Shown one piece after another: positions 20,265-30,092 of a stretch of DNA of 64,000 nt. The notes beneath the pieces were generated by a model. It saw only the letters and a list, made by a program, of their open reading frames with translations, ran no database searches and had not been told where the DNA came from. The stretch is from Isochrysis galbana (Eukaryota; Haptophyta; Isochrysidales; Isochrysidaceae). The stretch's first letter is position 1. Every line of letters begins with the position of its first letter. The stretch is taken from the NCBI GenBank assembly GCA_018136815.1, contig CM030944.1, forward strand, positions 2,395,834 through 2,459,833. Reading direction: 5' to 3'. Position numbers and translations under genes: made by a program.

Positions 20265-20604
20265 TCAGCACCTAACCAAATGCACATTGTTGGATAACAT
20301 TCTGTCCAGCACTGCCTCTTTGGAACTCAAATGTTTGCATCGGCGCATCGAACGATCGAGGCGATATTCAAAGCGTAAGGCCTCTCTCTCATCCACGAAT
20401 CCAGTCACATACGCGTGGACATTCCACGAACATCCTGTGTTCGATTTGATCTTTGTTTGTGGTGTAACGCGCTCCTCCACTTATCTCACAATTGTGCTGG
20501 CGTAGACGACGATTGAGATCTGTCGTGCTGCCTACATACGAAACGCCCCCCACTACTGTGCCACCAACCGCCTCCAACGAGTACACGACCCTTTCGGACC
20601 CCAT
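20265..20604 (-). pseudogene. GIY-YIG nuclease remnant
   Basis: Starts at ATG 20,604. The first half reads VVYSLEAVGG...SYVGSTTDLNRRLRQHN..ISGGARYT. That is the GIY-YIG core: the YSL and YVG strands, the Arg of RRLRQH and the GGARYT turn. The family's second half (NVHAYVTGFVDEREALRFEY, with the catalytic-type Glu) lies directly after but in another frame, so the gene looks broken once. GIY-YIG enzymes cut DNA and occur in SLX1, homing enzymes and large viruses. This stand-alone short form with a neighbouring small ORF is more like a viral or mobile gene. If viral, it is a fossil. Confidence 0.7.
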
Positions 20605-20724
20605 TTTAAATTTCTCCGTAGAATGTACCTTGATGTGTATCCCACGACCCCCCACTCAGCTTGTGGTGACCGCCCCTTCGTGAACGACCTGTCACCCTTC
20701 GTGACCGTCCTGCCACCAGCTGCG

Positions 20725-20830
20725 CGCGGCTGTGTGTCGCTCTGTGAGGCTGTGTGTGACTCTGTGTGGCTGTCTATGTGTGTGTGTGTCTGTGGGCGGC
20801 TCTGTGTGACGCTCTCTGTCGGGCCTACGA
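20725..20830 (+). repeat. Degenerate TGTGTG/CTCTGTG tandem repeat
   Basis: Short units of CTGTGTGTGACTCTGTGTGG type, imperfect, about 105 bp. Confidence 0.6.
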
Positions 20831-20941
20831 CTCTGTGTCTCAATCACTTCCTGCGCTGCGTCGTACAACACACACATACTAATTCAACAGCACGAGACCA
20901 TCACGCGCACGCATCAAAGGGGGATCATCGATCGACAAGAT

Positions 20942-21092
20942 AATGGCGATTGAACGCTTTTTGATGTGTAGGCTGATGGTGATTGAAGGCTTTTCCATGC
21001 TGTGGGGGTGATGGCGATTGAACGCGTTCCACATGTAGGCGGGTGGTGATTGAACGCTTTTCCATGCTGTGGGTGATGGTGATTGAGCGCTT
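20942..21092 (+). repeat. Minisatellite, GTGATTGAACGCTTTTCCAT unit (plus orientation)
   Basis: Five units of roughly 30-35 bp with the core GTGATTGAACGCTTTTCCAT and a spacer such as GCTGTGGG. The same unit family recurs inverted at 25,331-25,548. Confidence 0.85.
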
Positions 21093-21543
21093 CTCGCCTG
21101 GGCACGAGGCGCCTCCCCATCGTGAACTAAGTATGAACTTAATTCTATTTGTATTTTAGGGTTGGCTAGGTAATAACATTCTTTGATAGTAGTAGAGTAT
21201 TATCGTTTCGATGACGTACGACGTACGACGTAGGGTGGAGCAGAAGAAGGCGAAGCGAAAGAGAACGGAGGTGAGACTACGAGGCGGGGGTACTTCGTAA
21301 ACAAAGCAACATGCGGGCTCCGGCCCGGTCATCCATAGGGCACGTGGCAAAACCCGCGTGCAATCGAGGGCGCAAGCGCACATCGACACAAGAGCACATG
21401 TGTGTGCCCACACGATACTGCACGGAAAGAGAGGTCCGGCTAGAGCGCGCAAGACCTAGTGCGCGGGCTCAGCGGATACAAAACAACGCACCACCCGGTG
21501 TTAAGGGTTGGTGTTAGGATCCGATTTCGGGACCTTGATGAGC

Positions 21544-23568
21544 CTAGCTCAACGAATGTCCGCCCTGTCTCTGCGGCACACGACTGCTACCAGCCTCACC
21601 TTGATCGTGGCCGACCTGATCGGCAAGCTCGGGCGCGTTCGGTTTGGGCACCTGCGACGACTCGTCGTGAATGTTGAGAGCGGCCGCTAAGAGGGTGATC
21701 GCAGCAAACGCTCCGCATACAGCCACTGTCACGTTCGTGAAGCCGACGAAGCCATTGTCCGGGCTCCACTCGCAAGAGCAGGCAGGTGGATCGCCCGAGC
21801 CTGGTTCCTCGCATGCGCTCTTTTGCAGGATGGTGCAAAGGGATTGCCGATTGAACAAGCTGTAGAGCAATCCACCTGCGTATGGTCCGATCGCCCAGCC
21901 TACTGCATATGCGGCATTCCAAAGCGTTGAGATGGTGGCGTGAAGATTGACCTCGTCACTAGGAATCCCAAAGACAAGGTCTGGGTAGACGAAATTGCTG
22001 GACACTGCCGAGCCCGCGGCGCGCAATAGCATCGCAGTCACGACAAACGGCGTCGCATTCAACTGCTCCCATGACATTAGCGGCCCAAGGAGCGCAAATG
22101 CAGTAGCAAGGACCAAGAAGCCAACCCCGGTCGCCATCTTGAGCCGCCGTGAGGAAGCGGACGCCTTGCCTACCGCCCACCCCACGGGAAACATGATGAA
22201 GAGATATGCACCCGACGATAGCGACGTTACCGCTGCGAGCTCAGTCATCGTGAGCCAAAATGGAGGCGCCTGCAGACGGTATGGTAGGTTAGTGTCGAGC
22301 GTGCCAATGATGGCAGCTGAGAGAAGGATCGCGCTCAGACCAAGAACTATCGAGGTCGAGATCACCGAGCGCATCGGAGCAGGCGTCGCTTCTTCGGAAC
22401 TGAGGTACTCTGTGGGCATTGTATAGCGCAACGGCAACAAGAGTGCCACCAAGATCGATGTGGTGAAGAAGGGCAAACGGAACTTCATCGCCACGTCATC
22501 ATCTGGGCCAGCGTCGTACAGCAGTCCACCGATGAATGAGCCAACAAAACAGCCGCAAGTGGAAGCAGTGTTAACGTGTGCCATGACTGCACCAAGTATT
22601 GGCTGAAAGCGCGACGAGATGATGATGATGCACGCCGTCTCTGCCGTCGCACCCACCAACCCGTTTGCGAAGTAGAGCGACCAAAACGTGTATTCCAAGC
22701 AAGAGCGGCCCGCGCCCGCGGCCGTTGGGGTCGCAGACAGACCGGTGTCATCAAGAGGCTGAGAGCAAAAATCAGGGGTGAGACCGAAGCCAAGATTGGC
22801 GAGTACAGTCGCGATGAGTCCCACAGTGAGTGCGTTGCGAGTGCCGATCCGTCGGATAATGGCCGGGGCGAAGATGGAGGTGATTGACATGCCGAGAGGG
22901 TAGGCCTAGTGGTAATACATCAGGGCGATGGGTCAGCAGCAGCCCTCCACTCGTGACCTGTCCGAGCACCCGAAGGCTCCTGCAACCCCGCCCAGGACCG
23001 ACGTCTAGGAACAATCGCAATCCCACACGCACCAGCTCAGTCAGGCATCATGCTCAGGTTTCGAATGAGAGGCAGCAAAGCGTCGCACCATGAAAATGAG
23101 TCCGACCCACGTAGAGGATATACCTGCGTTGTCCGCAACGGACGTGAAAAAACCGGCAAGCTGCTGCGAGACCAGATAGCGACTGAAGAGCACCGTGTAC
23201 GCGCTGAGCAGCAGTGTCACATCTGCACGTGTGAGAGAGCTCCACCATGACCTCTCGGGCAGATGGGGCTCGCCCTCTCCGGGGCGTGTGATAGTGGGTG
23301 CACTGAGCGTGGAGCGTGGAGAGGCCAGGCCACTCGACGAGTACCGACTCGACGAGGGGATTGGCCCTCCGCCCGCCTGCAGGATGTTTGGCATCCCAGA
23401 GCATGAGTGGCGAGTGCCGTGAGAGTGGAGCGGCCGCAGGTGGGCGGGCCCAGCGCGTCGGAGAGGGAGCACAGCTTCGAGAGGCGGGGTGGCCGGTGCG
23501 CTCGAGCTGCTTCCCTCTGCCAGGAAGGGCATCCGCCCGTCCGCGGAGCGCAAGCTCGAGCGCGGCAT
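21544..23568 (-). CDS. MFS transporter, two exons
   Basis: Exons 23,568-23,089 (160 codons) and 22,905-21,544 (453 codons plus stop) join in phase 0 across a 183-bp GT-AG intron, giving about 613 residues. The N-terminal ~105 residues are a Ser/Pro-rich cytosolic tail. Membrane segments begin with ADVTLLLSAYTVLFSRY and there are about 12. The junction restores the family's first helix-loop: WVGLIFM|AYPLGMSITSIFAPAIIRRIG, with the loop 2-3 basic motif R-R-I-G-T-R-N. The order (ETACIIIISSR; GSFIGGLLYDAG) resembles the drug/vesicular-amine branch of the major facilitator superfamily (SLC18B1-like). The substrate cannot be inferred. A Cys-rich lumenal loop (CTILQKSACEEP) lies before the last helix. 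The gene lies between two inverted minisatellite blocks. Confidence 0.85.
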
Positions 23569-23872
23569 GGCCCCACCACCGGTCGAGTGCGGCCGTCTCG
23601 CGCAACCCCCTCTCCCCTCCTTCCGTGTGAGAAGGAAGTTTTCAAGTAGAGAGTGTCATCCGTAGAGCATGGGTATAAAATTACAAAAGTATCGCTCTGT
23701 GGTCTGGGGCTGCCACTGTGTGCCGCCTGACGCACGAGCTCCTTTTGGCGTCCTCGCTTCCGGATGGCCATTTTGCCCGGACAACACAGCGCGGGCCGGG
23801 ACGGTGAGGGCCTGGGATGCACGATGCACGCGCACCACCGCCACCGCCAGACCGCCAGCCATGGGCCATGGG
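23569..23872. other. Upstream spacer of the MFS gene
   Basis: GC-rich with no recognisable gene. It ends in tandem GGCCATGGGCCATGG just before the MITE. Confidence 0.4.
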
Positions 23873-23880
23873 CCATGGGG

Positions 23881-24268
23881 CCCAGATGGGACAATAGGCT
23901 TCTAATAGGTTCTATTAAGAGGTCAAGAGGCCTACCAGACCTGTTACCTGTTAATAGGTAATAGGTAAAAAAAAACCTTTCAATATTCTCGCCTCGCGCG
24001 TGGCTATAGGCCTATACTATAGGTACCGCTATCGTAGCCACGCCCAAATCATCTCGGATCCCTTCCTCTCCCTAGTAACTTAGCTCAGAAGTCAGAAGCC
24101 AATCATATTCATAATATACATCACATACTCATACATCTATAATATTAGTAAAATGAGTTTTATTTTGACCTGTTACGGACCTATTGCGACCTGTCAATAG
24201 GTCCTCTTAATAATAGGAAGAGGCCCCCGAAACCTGTAGTTGACCTTGTACCTGTTGTCCCATCCGGG
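23881..24268. mobile_element. hAT-like MITE with 8-bp target duplication
   Basis: 388 bp bounded by CCCAGATGGGACAATAGG and, inverted, CCCGGATGGGACAACAGG. It is flanked on both sides by CCATGGGG (23,873-23,880 and 24,269-24,276). Subterminal repeats of AATAGGT/ACCTGTT occur at both ends. The AT-rich interior has no coding capacity. An 8-bp duplication with short TIRs is typical of the hAT superfamily. Part of the interior (23,967-24,045) recurs inverted at 60,193-60,258. Confidence 0.85.
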
Positions 24269-24276
24269 CCATGGGG

Positions 24277-24839
24277 AGGAGCCTAGATGGGAAAAACAGT
24301 GGGGGGGCGTCCAAAAACAGTAGAAACAGTCTGTTTTTGGCATTCATAGAAAAACAGAGAAAAACAGTACCAAAAACAGTACCAGGATACCGGGGGGGCA
24401 CCCTTCTCTGTGACTCGCGAGTCGCGAGTCGCGAGCGCGTCGCTCTGCCCCCCTCTCTCCGCTCTCTCGCTCTCTCTGCCCTCTTGGCCACTGCCATGCA
24501 ACCCAACCCCAACTCCAACCGTGCCTCTCGCGCCGCGCTTTCTACGCCCATCGCCACCGCCGTCGTCGCTGTCGACGCCGACGTAGAGCAGCCAGCTCCT
24601 GCGTCGGCGCCCATGCAATGGGCTGCGCTGCTGCATGGGCGCGCGCTGAGCAGCCACCGCGGTGGGGTGGAGGAGCAGGAGGAGCAGAAAGAAGGAGGAG
24701 GATCCGCGCGCTTGCGAGGAGAGGGGCAGCACTGTCTTCAGTGTGCTCCCCACGCGAGCCACGGGGCTCAGCCAGCCCCACCATCTGGGGCGCAAGCGCA
24801 ACTCGCTGGTGGCGAAGCGCACCCACCCTTGTTGGGATT
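24277..24839. other. Spacer with AAAACAGT repeats
   Basis: 24,290-24,385 contains five or more copies of (A)AAACAGT and a poly-G run, followed by GCGAGTCGCGAGTCGCGAG. Open frames here are compositional; I recognise no protein. Confidence 0.4.
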
Positions 24840-25170
24840 GCGTGACGATCGCCTCGGAAGAGGACGATACTCCTCTTCCTCCCGTTCTCGATGCGCCGTC
24901 TTCGCGCACTCGATCCAGGCTCCATTCTCGTTGATCCCATATCTTGGGTTAGGGATTCGTCCCTCTAGGCTAGCCCCACGCCTCGGCTAGGGCTCCGAGT
25001 TCAAGTTCCCGTCCGAGCGAATCATGGAGGTGATGAACGCGTGCTGCCTGCGCTCTACACCCGGCGCAACACCCGAGCAAAGCTCCTGTAAAAGGGAGAA
25101 GTGGGTGGGGCAGTGCGTACGAAAGAGGCCGCCGCGTTAAGCCGCCGATTTCGTGCTCGCTTTGGATCCA
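24840..25170 (+). mobile_element. 3' end remnant of another Gypsy element
   Basis: A Ty3/Gypsy fossil fragment. A frame ending at 24,934 reads APSSRTRSRLHSR-stop, like the PSSRTRSRSQS end of the intact pol at 13,829. The following tail, 25,056-25,170, matches 13,880-13,993. Only the end is present; it is truncated and joined to unrelated sequence on the left. Confidence 0.65.
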
Positions 25171-25330
25171 AAGGGTGTTCTTGTCTCCACGTTTCGCTCG
25201 CTATGTTCCGTTGCTTCTTGTTCCGATTCTGACTTCTGGTCAGCCCAGGTTCCAGGTTCCAGGTCTCTGTTTCCAGGTTCACCGCTCGACATCGGGAGAC
25301 GTCTCGATCTTAGTCGGGGGGTGTCGAGGC

Positions 25331-25548
25331 GAGAAGCATTCAATCATCGCCATCACATATGAAAAAACGTTCAATCCCCACCCTCCACCACAGACGAGAA
25401 GCATTCAATCATCACCATCACATATGAAAAAGCGTTCAATCCCCACCCTCCACCACAGACGAGAAGCATTCAATCCCCACCATCCACCACAGATGAGAAG
25501 CGTTCAATCATCGCCATAAGATATGGAAAAGCGTTCAATCACCACTAG
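25331..25548 (-). repeat. Minisatellite, GTGATTGAACGCTTTTCCAT unit (minus orientation)
   Basis: Units of about 45 bp, GAGAAGCATTCAATCATC.. and ATGGAAAAGCGTTCAATC on the plus strand, are the reverse complement of the array at 20,942-21,092. About eight half-units. Confidence 0.88.
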
Positions 25549-25649
25549 TGTTCCGCTCCGACGTCACGCCTGTAGCAAGTCGGAACTACAAAGGTGCCTT
25601 TCATTAATTGTAAGCACTACAGTAAGCACCGACACATCAAGAATTGACT

Positions 25650-26228
25650 ATGGACGAGAGACAACGACGCATCCAGGATGCAATCAAAAGGAGGCAACAA
25701 CTCATCCAAGAATTGGCGGAAGGATACCAGACCGTCAATAATAAGGCACAGACATTCATTTCAGAAGTAGACCAACGTAATAAGGATGTACTAAACGACA
25801 TGTGGAAAACAGGGCAGAATCCTCCCCCATCATACACACAAGAAGAAATCTGCATCAAAGGAAACGACAGCTGCGACAACATTCCGGACCCCATCGCCGC
25901 GCAGTTCTGTCACAACCAGAAGAGGACCATACCCGCAGACAGAAACAAGCCGAAACAAGCAGAAGACGCCAACTTAACGGATGATCTCTCCATACTCTCG
26001 AAGTTGAACAACAAGAAGCTCTCAACATCAGAATCCAATAACAAGAATGCTACGAAGGAGCGTATCGATCACGCCAAATTAATCGAGAAGCTCTGCCAGG
26101 TCGATCGCATGTGTGACCCGAACTACATCAAATGGGTGAAAGAATGCAAATTGCTACAGCGACCGTTACCACAATCACCAAAAAGACGACTAACGACCTC
26201 GTTGACGTCTTCCGCCTTTCTTGCTTGA
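25650..26228 (+). CDS. Unrecognised ORF, A-rich, with PPxY motif
   Basis: 192 residues from ATG 25,650. A charged helical N terminus (RRIQDAIKRRQQLIQELAEG) is followed by NPPPSYTQEE (a PPxY motif at about residues 57-61) and a Lys/Asn-rich C-terminal half. Base composition is distinctly A-rich compared with neighbouring genes, which suggests separate origin. The last ~25 codons run into the Copia debris, so the true C terminus may be lost. It might be a structural protein of a mobile element, but I recognise no family. Confidence 0.4.
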   Translation: MDERQRRIQDAIKRRQQLIQELAEGYQTVNNKAQTFISEVDQRNKDVLNDMWKTGQNPPPSYTQEEICIKGNDSCDNIPDPIAAQFCHNQKRTIPADRNKPKQAEDANLTDDLSILSKLNNKKLSTSESNNKNATKERIDHAKLIEKLCQVDRMCDPNYIKWVKECKLLQRPLPQSPKRRLTTSLTSSAFLA

Positions 26229-27118
26229 AGGCGCTTGAGGTTGGCGGGCACGTCGACGGACCATTCTTGCCGGCCATCGCGAGCAACTTGGGCCTGAATG
26301 CTCTCCATTCAGCACCATCCTTGTTGTAGAAGAAGATCTTGTCATTGTTCTTGTCCATGTCTCTTTGTCTCTCGGCGGGGGTACCAGATGAGTGGCGAAA
26401 GCTGTCTTGTTACTTGTCTCTTAGGGGTCTCTACCCTTGCACGGTCCGTTGTCCGTTCAAACGACCTCAACTGCCGTAACCGACTCAACCGCCGTAACCG
26501 ACTCAACCGCCGATCACGTAACCGACACAAAAACAAAACCCCAACAAGAACAAATGCTTTGCACACCACCTAGGCATAGCTAGGCCTTGGGTTCACGACA
26601 CACATGATGCCTTGCATGAAGCTTTGCGCTTCTCAGGCTCATCTTCATCAATGGTAGCCTCGTCGATTGGGGCAGCAAGCGCCAGAATTCCATCTCCTTG
26701 TCGGCCAACGAAGCGGAAACGATGGCGGCCTCCCTCGCTTCGCAACGTATCGAGAACTTCCGCAATACGCTCGCGGATCTCGGTTGGAAGCAAGCGGAGC
26801 CAAGTCCGCTTTTGTCTGACAGTAAGGGTGCAAAGGCACTCACGTGTCTACCACGTGCAGACCGAGCTCAATGTGGCCGACATGATGACGAAACCCTTAG
26901 CGGCGAACAAGTTCTCCAAGTTCCGTGGACTGATCATGGTCCGCATTTGAGATCTTGTTGTCTTGCGAATCCCTCATCTGTTGCCCTTCTCCTTCTCCGG
27001 GGGATCAGGTCAAGGGGGGGTGAGAAGCGCAAAGCTTCATGCAAGGCATCATGTGTGTCGTGAACCCAAGGCCTAGCTATGCCTAGGTGGTGTGCAAAGC
27101 ATTTGTTCTTGTTGGCAG
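26123..27118. mobile_element. Ty1/Copia debris: inverted piece and 3' end (copy 1)
   Basis: A Copia fossil, broken and rearranged. A gag-like piece lies on the minus strand at 26,128-26,358 (FFYNKDGAEWRAF). An inverted LTR-start segment at about 26,545-26,640 is the reverse complement of 27,028-27,118. A plus-strand RNase H end begins near 26,665 (VDWGSKRQNSISLSANEAE) and runs to a Copia-type C terminus (TELNVADMMTKPLA). A polypurine tract and LTR start follow. Fragmentary and non-functional. Confidence 0.7.
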
Positions 27119-27176
27119 ATTTCCTCCAGACCCTGATATCTAGATAGGACAAAATCCAACCTATTCATAGCCTTAC

Positions 27177-27770
27177 TTGTCGGCCAACGAAGCGGAAACG
27201 ATGGCGGCCTCCCTCGCTTCGCAGCGTATCGAGAACTTCCGCAATACGCTCGCGGATCTCGGTTGGAAGCAAGCGGAGCCAAGTCCGCTATTGTCCGACA
27301 GCAAGGGTGCAAAGGCACTGGCAGACAATCCGATCATGAAAGGTTTGGCCCGTCATATCCATCGTCGTGAGCTCTACGTGCGTGAGCTCACGCAAAAGAA
27401 TGTGTTACGTGTCTACCACGTACAAACCGAGCTCAATGTGGCCGACATGATGACGAAGCCCTTAGCGGCGAACAAGTTCTCCAAATTCCGTGGACTGATC
27501 ATGGTCCGCATCTGAGATCTTGTTGCCTTGCGAAGCCCTTATCTGATGCCCTTCTCCGGGGGGATCAGGTCAAGGGGGGGTGAGAAGCGCAAGGCTTCAT
27601 GTGTACCGTGGACCCAAGGCCTAACTATGTTTAGTCGGTGTGCAAAGCAATTGTTCTTGTTGTATGTGGCTAGGAATGCTAGCTAACAAGATGTGTCCTA
27701 CGACGCTATAAGTTCTAACGTTCTAACGCTCCTCCTTGGTTCCTGAATAAAAAAAGTACTCGGATCTTCT
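27177..27770 (+). mobile_element. Ty1/Copia 3' end (copy 2) with LTR
   Basis: A Copia fossil fragment. The RNase H C-terminal part of pol (SANEAETMAAS...DSKGAKALADNP...RELYVRELTQ...NVADMMTKPLA, 27,177-27,515) is followed by a polypurine tract (AAGGGGGGG) and an LTR that begins TGAGAAGCGC at about 27,579. AATAAA at about 27,745 may be its polyadenylation signal. It is a near-duplicate of copy 1. The rest of the element is missing. Confidence 0.8.
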
Positions 27771-27950
27771 CTCGCTCTCTCTCTCTCTCTCGGCCTCTCT
27801 CTTGAGAGCTTCCTTGCTCCCTTTCCTTTCTCTCGCCGCGCGCCTTTCGGCCGCCCGTCCGCCCCCTAACATCCAGCGTCTCCCCCGCCGCTCGCGGTGG
27901 GTGGGGGGTTGGGAGGGCACGCCTTGCCTCAGGGCGGAGAGGCAGCCCTC

Positions 27951-30092
27951 ATGGTGGTGGCAAAAGAGGAGAAGGAGGCGGTGGCGAAGGCGCCGTCAGC
28001 CGACGGGTCCGTCGCGATGGAGGTCGAATCCACGCTGAGCACGCACCCCTTCTTCGAGCTCTCCACAAGGCACAGCTGGGCGTTTGCGGCCGCTTCGGTC
28101 GGCGCGTGGGGCCCCGTCGTCATCTTCGGCACGCTACGCAACACGGTGTACATTGTGTACTTTGGAGCGCCGGCGGGAGCCATTGGCGTTATCGGCATCG
28201 TGATGGGCTGGTGGAACGCGCTCAACGGGCCGTTCATCGCGCGCTGGTCTGACGCTGGCTACCTTAACCGCCTCGGCATCTTCTCCCCTGTGGAGAAGTG
28301 GGGCCGGCGTGCGCCCTGGCTGCTGACCGGGACCCCACTCGTCATCTTCGGCACCTCTCTTATGTGGCTCCCTCCCTATAAGTCGGAGGCCTGGCTGCTG
28401 GCTTGGTACGCGCTGTGCTATTTCATGGTCGTGAACGGTGTGACGATGCAGCTGCAAGCATACCTCGCATCGGTTCAAGAACTCTTCACAACAGGCGTCG
28501 CACGAGGCCGCGCCATCGCACGGCAGGCGCCATTCCTTACCGCTGCCTTCCTCATGGCTGGTGTGCTCCCACTGATTGTCTTCTCATTCACGCCCGACAC
28601 GACCGCAAAGTGCTGCATCTCGCCTCGTTCCGGCTGCCCTACTGGAGAGTTGCCGTGTGTGTGCTACCGTGATGCGGAAGACCTACACGGAGTCAGCGAG
28701 CACCATGAGCACATCGACGCCCCGCCTGCTCCGCCACCACGGCCCCCCTTTCAGCCAGGGGAATACAACGCCACGGTCGCAAATGGCTGGTCGGCGGGTG
28801 GCGCGCCGGACTGGTACGGGATGAATCCCGATTTCTGGACTGAACCACTTCAGGCTTTCTCACCGGAGTACACCGCCTCGTGTGCTGCTGAGGTCAACGT
28901 CACTCTGTTCGAGGCTACCGCGGGACGGTCTGTGGCTTGTGGGCTCGGGGACAACATGGGGCGTGAGAATGTGCAGACCTGGCGATTCGCCATTGCGGCA
29001 GCCATGGTGGCGGTAATGGGACTCTTCGCACTTTTGGCGGTCGCTCCCGCTCGACGAACTCCGGTTGCGCTAGCGGATGCGGAGACGCAGCCTCTTGGCC
29101 TATGGGCTTCGATGAAAGCAACGCTTGGCTTCTATGCGTTCCGTCTTTTTGCTGGCATCCAGTTCCTCACGCAATGCTATGGTACGCACCTGACCTCTAA
29201 CATGTCGCTATACCTCGTGTACGTTATCGGGTTGGGCCCCAACCAGCTTGGCAGCCTACTTTTCGTGTTGACCGTTGTAGTCATCTCGACACGCTTGGGC
29301 TCGTTGCCGTTCTACATCTGGCTGCTCAAGAGGGTCCATCCAGCCACCGTTTTTTCCACCCTACGCTTCCTCGAGGCGTGCCTCGTGCCACTCTTCTTCG
29401 CCCTCCTTAAGAATGAGAACTTGAGCATGACACTCCTTGTTGCTGGAGCGGCGGCCGCGGCTGGTATCACACAATCACCAAATGACATGATCACTCATAT
29501 GCTGATGGGGTGGGCAATCGATGAAGATGGCGTGCGACGCAAGGGTCTCCGTCGAGAGGGTATGTTCTGGGCATGCAATGGTGTGTGCCAGCACTTGTCG
29601 GAAGTGGTCATTGCGTTGCTCTTGGCCACCTTTTCGTGGGCTGGCTTCGATCCCAAGAAATGTGCAGCAGATCAGCCCGCTAGCGCCGTGGCAGCCATCG
29701 AGTACTCTTTCCTGGTTGGTGGGCCGGCGGTGCTGCTCACTCTTTCGCTGCTCGCTTATCTTTTTCCGATCCGCGGCGAACGTCTAGAAAAGCTTAAGTT
29801 GGACGTCGCGATTCTCGAGAGCAAACGCTGCACGCGAATGGCTCGCCAAAACACCGAATGTAACGATGTGACTCCCGGCAATGCTACCGAGGGCAAGGAA
29901 GGCAGCGAGGCGCCCTCAGCCCGTACCGTGCATTCGTCCGCGTCGATGTCGCGAGCGGGCTCCGATTTAGGAGATGTGGGCGACGGCGCATCAGATAGCC
30001 AAGAGGGGACCCTTCCGGGTGGCATATTCCCTCCGGTAGTGGTTGGCCAAGCGACGGGCGACATGCTAGTACCAAAACATCAGCGTGTTTGA
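27951..30092 (+). CDS. GPH/MFS_2-family sugar:cation symporter-like transporter
   Basis: 713 residues from ATG 27,951, single exon. About 12 membrane segments. The MelB/MFS_2 signatures are clear. ALNGPFIARWSDAG...KWGRRAPWLLTG is the 'DP..G..SD....GRRRPw' loop. ITQSPNDMITHMLMGWAIDEDG.RR.GLRREGMFW corresponds to the second-half '..D..eyd...tG.RreG.fya' motif. A long lumenal or extracellular loop between helices 6 and 7 (about residues 205-330) has eight or so Cys and N-glycosylation sites (NATV, NVTL). The C-terminal ~90 residues are a hydrophilic Ser-rich tail. GPH members move sugars or lysolipids with Na+ or H+; the substrate here is unknown. The start lies less than 200 bp from the end of a Copia LTR, separated by CT-rich DNA. 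Confidence 0.85.
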   Translation: MVVAKEEKEAVAKAPSADGSVAMEVESTLSTHPFFELSTRHSWAFAAASVGAWGPVVIFGTLRNTVYIVYFGAPAGAIGVIGIVMGWWNALNGPFIARWSDAGYLNRLGIFSPVEKWGRRAPWLLTGTPLVIFGTSLMWLPPYKSEAWLLAWYALCYFMVVNGVTMQLQAYLASVQELFTTGVARGRAIARQAPFLTAAFLMAGVLPLIVFSFTPDTTAKCCISPRSGCPTGELPCVCYRDAEDLHGVSEHHEHIDAPPAPPPRPPFQPGEYNATVANGWSAGGAPDWYGMNPDFWTEPLQAFSPEYTASCAAEVNVTLFEATAGRSVACGLGDNMGRENVQTWRFAIAAAMVAVMGLFALLAVAPARRTPVALADAETQPLGLWASMKATLGFYAFRLFAGIQFLTQCYGTHLTSNMSLYLVYVIGLGPNQLGSLLFVLTVVVISTRLGSLPFYIWLLKRVHPATVFSTLRFLEACLVPLFFALLKNENLSMTLLVAGAAAAAGITQSPNDMITHMLMGWAIDEDGVRRKGLRREGMFWACNGVCQHLSEVVIALLLATFSWAGFDPKKCAADQPASAVAAIEYSFLVGGPAVLLTLSLLAYLFPIRGERLEKLKLDVAILESKRCTRMARQNTECNDVTPGNATEGKEGSEAPSARTVHSSASMSRAGSDLGDVGDGASDSQEGTLPGGIFPPVVVGQATGDMLVPKHQRV

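Noticed and set aside
24271-24990. 240-codon plus-strand ORF
   Set aside because: Composition-driven; another frame in the same interval carries the recognisable Gypsy 3' end.
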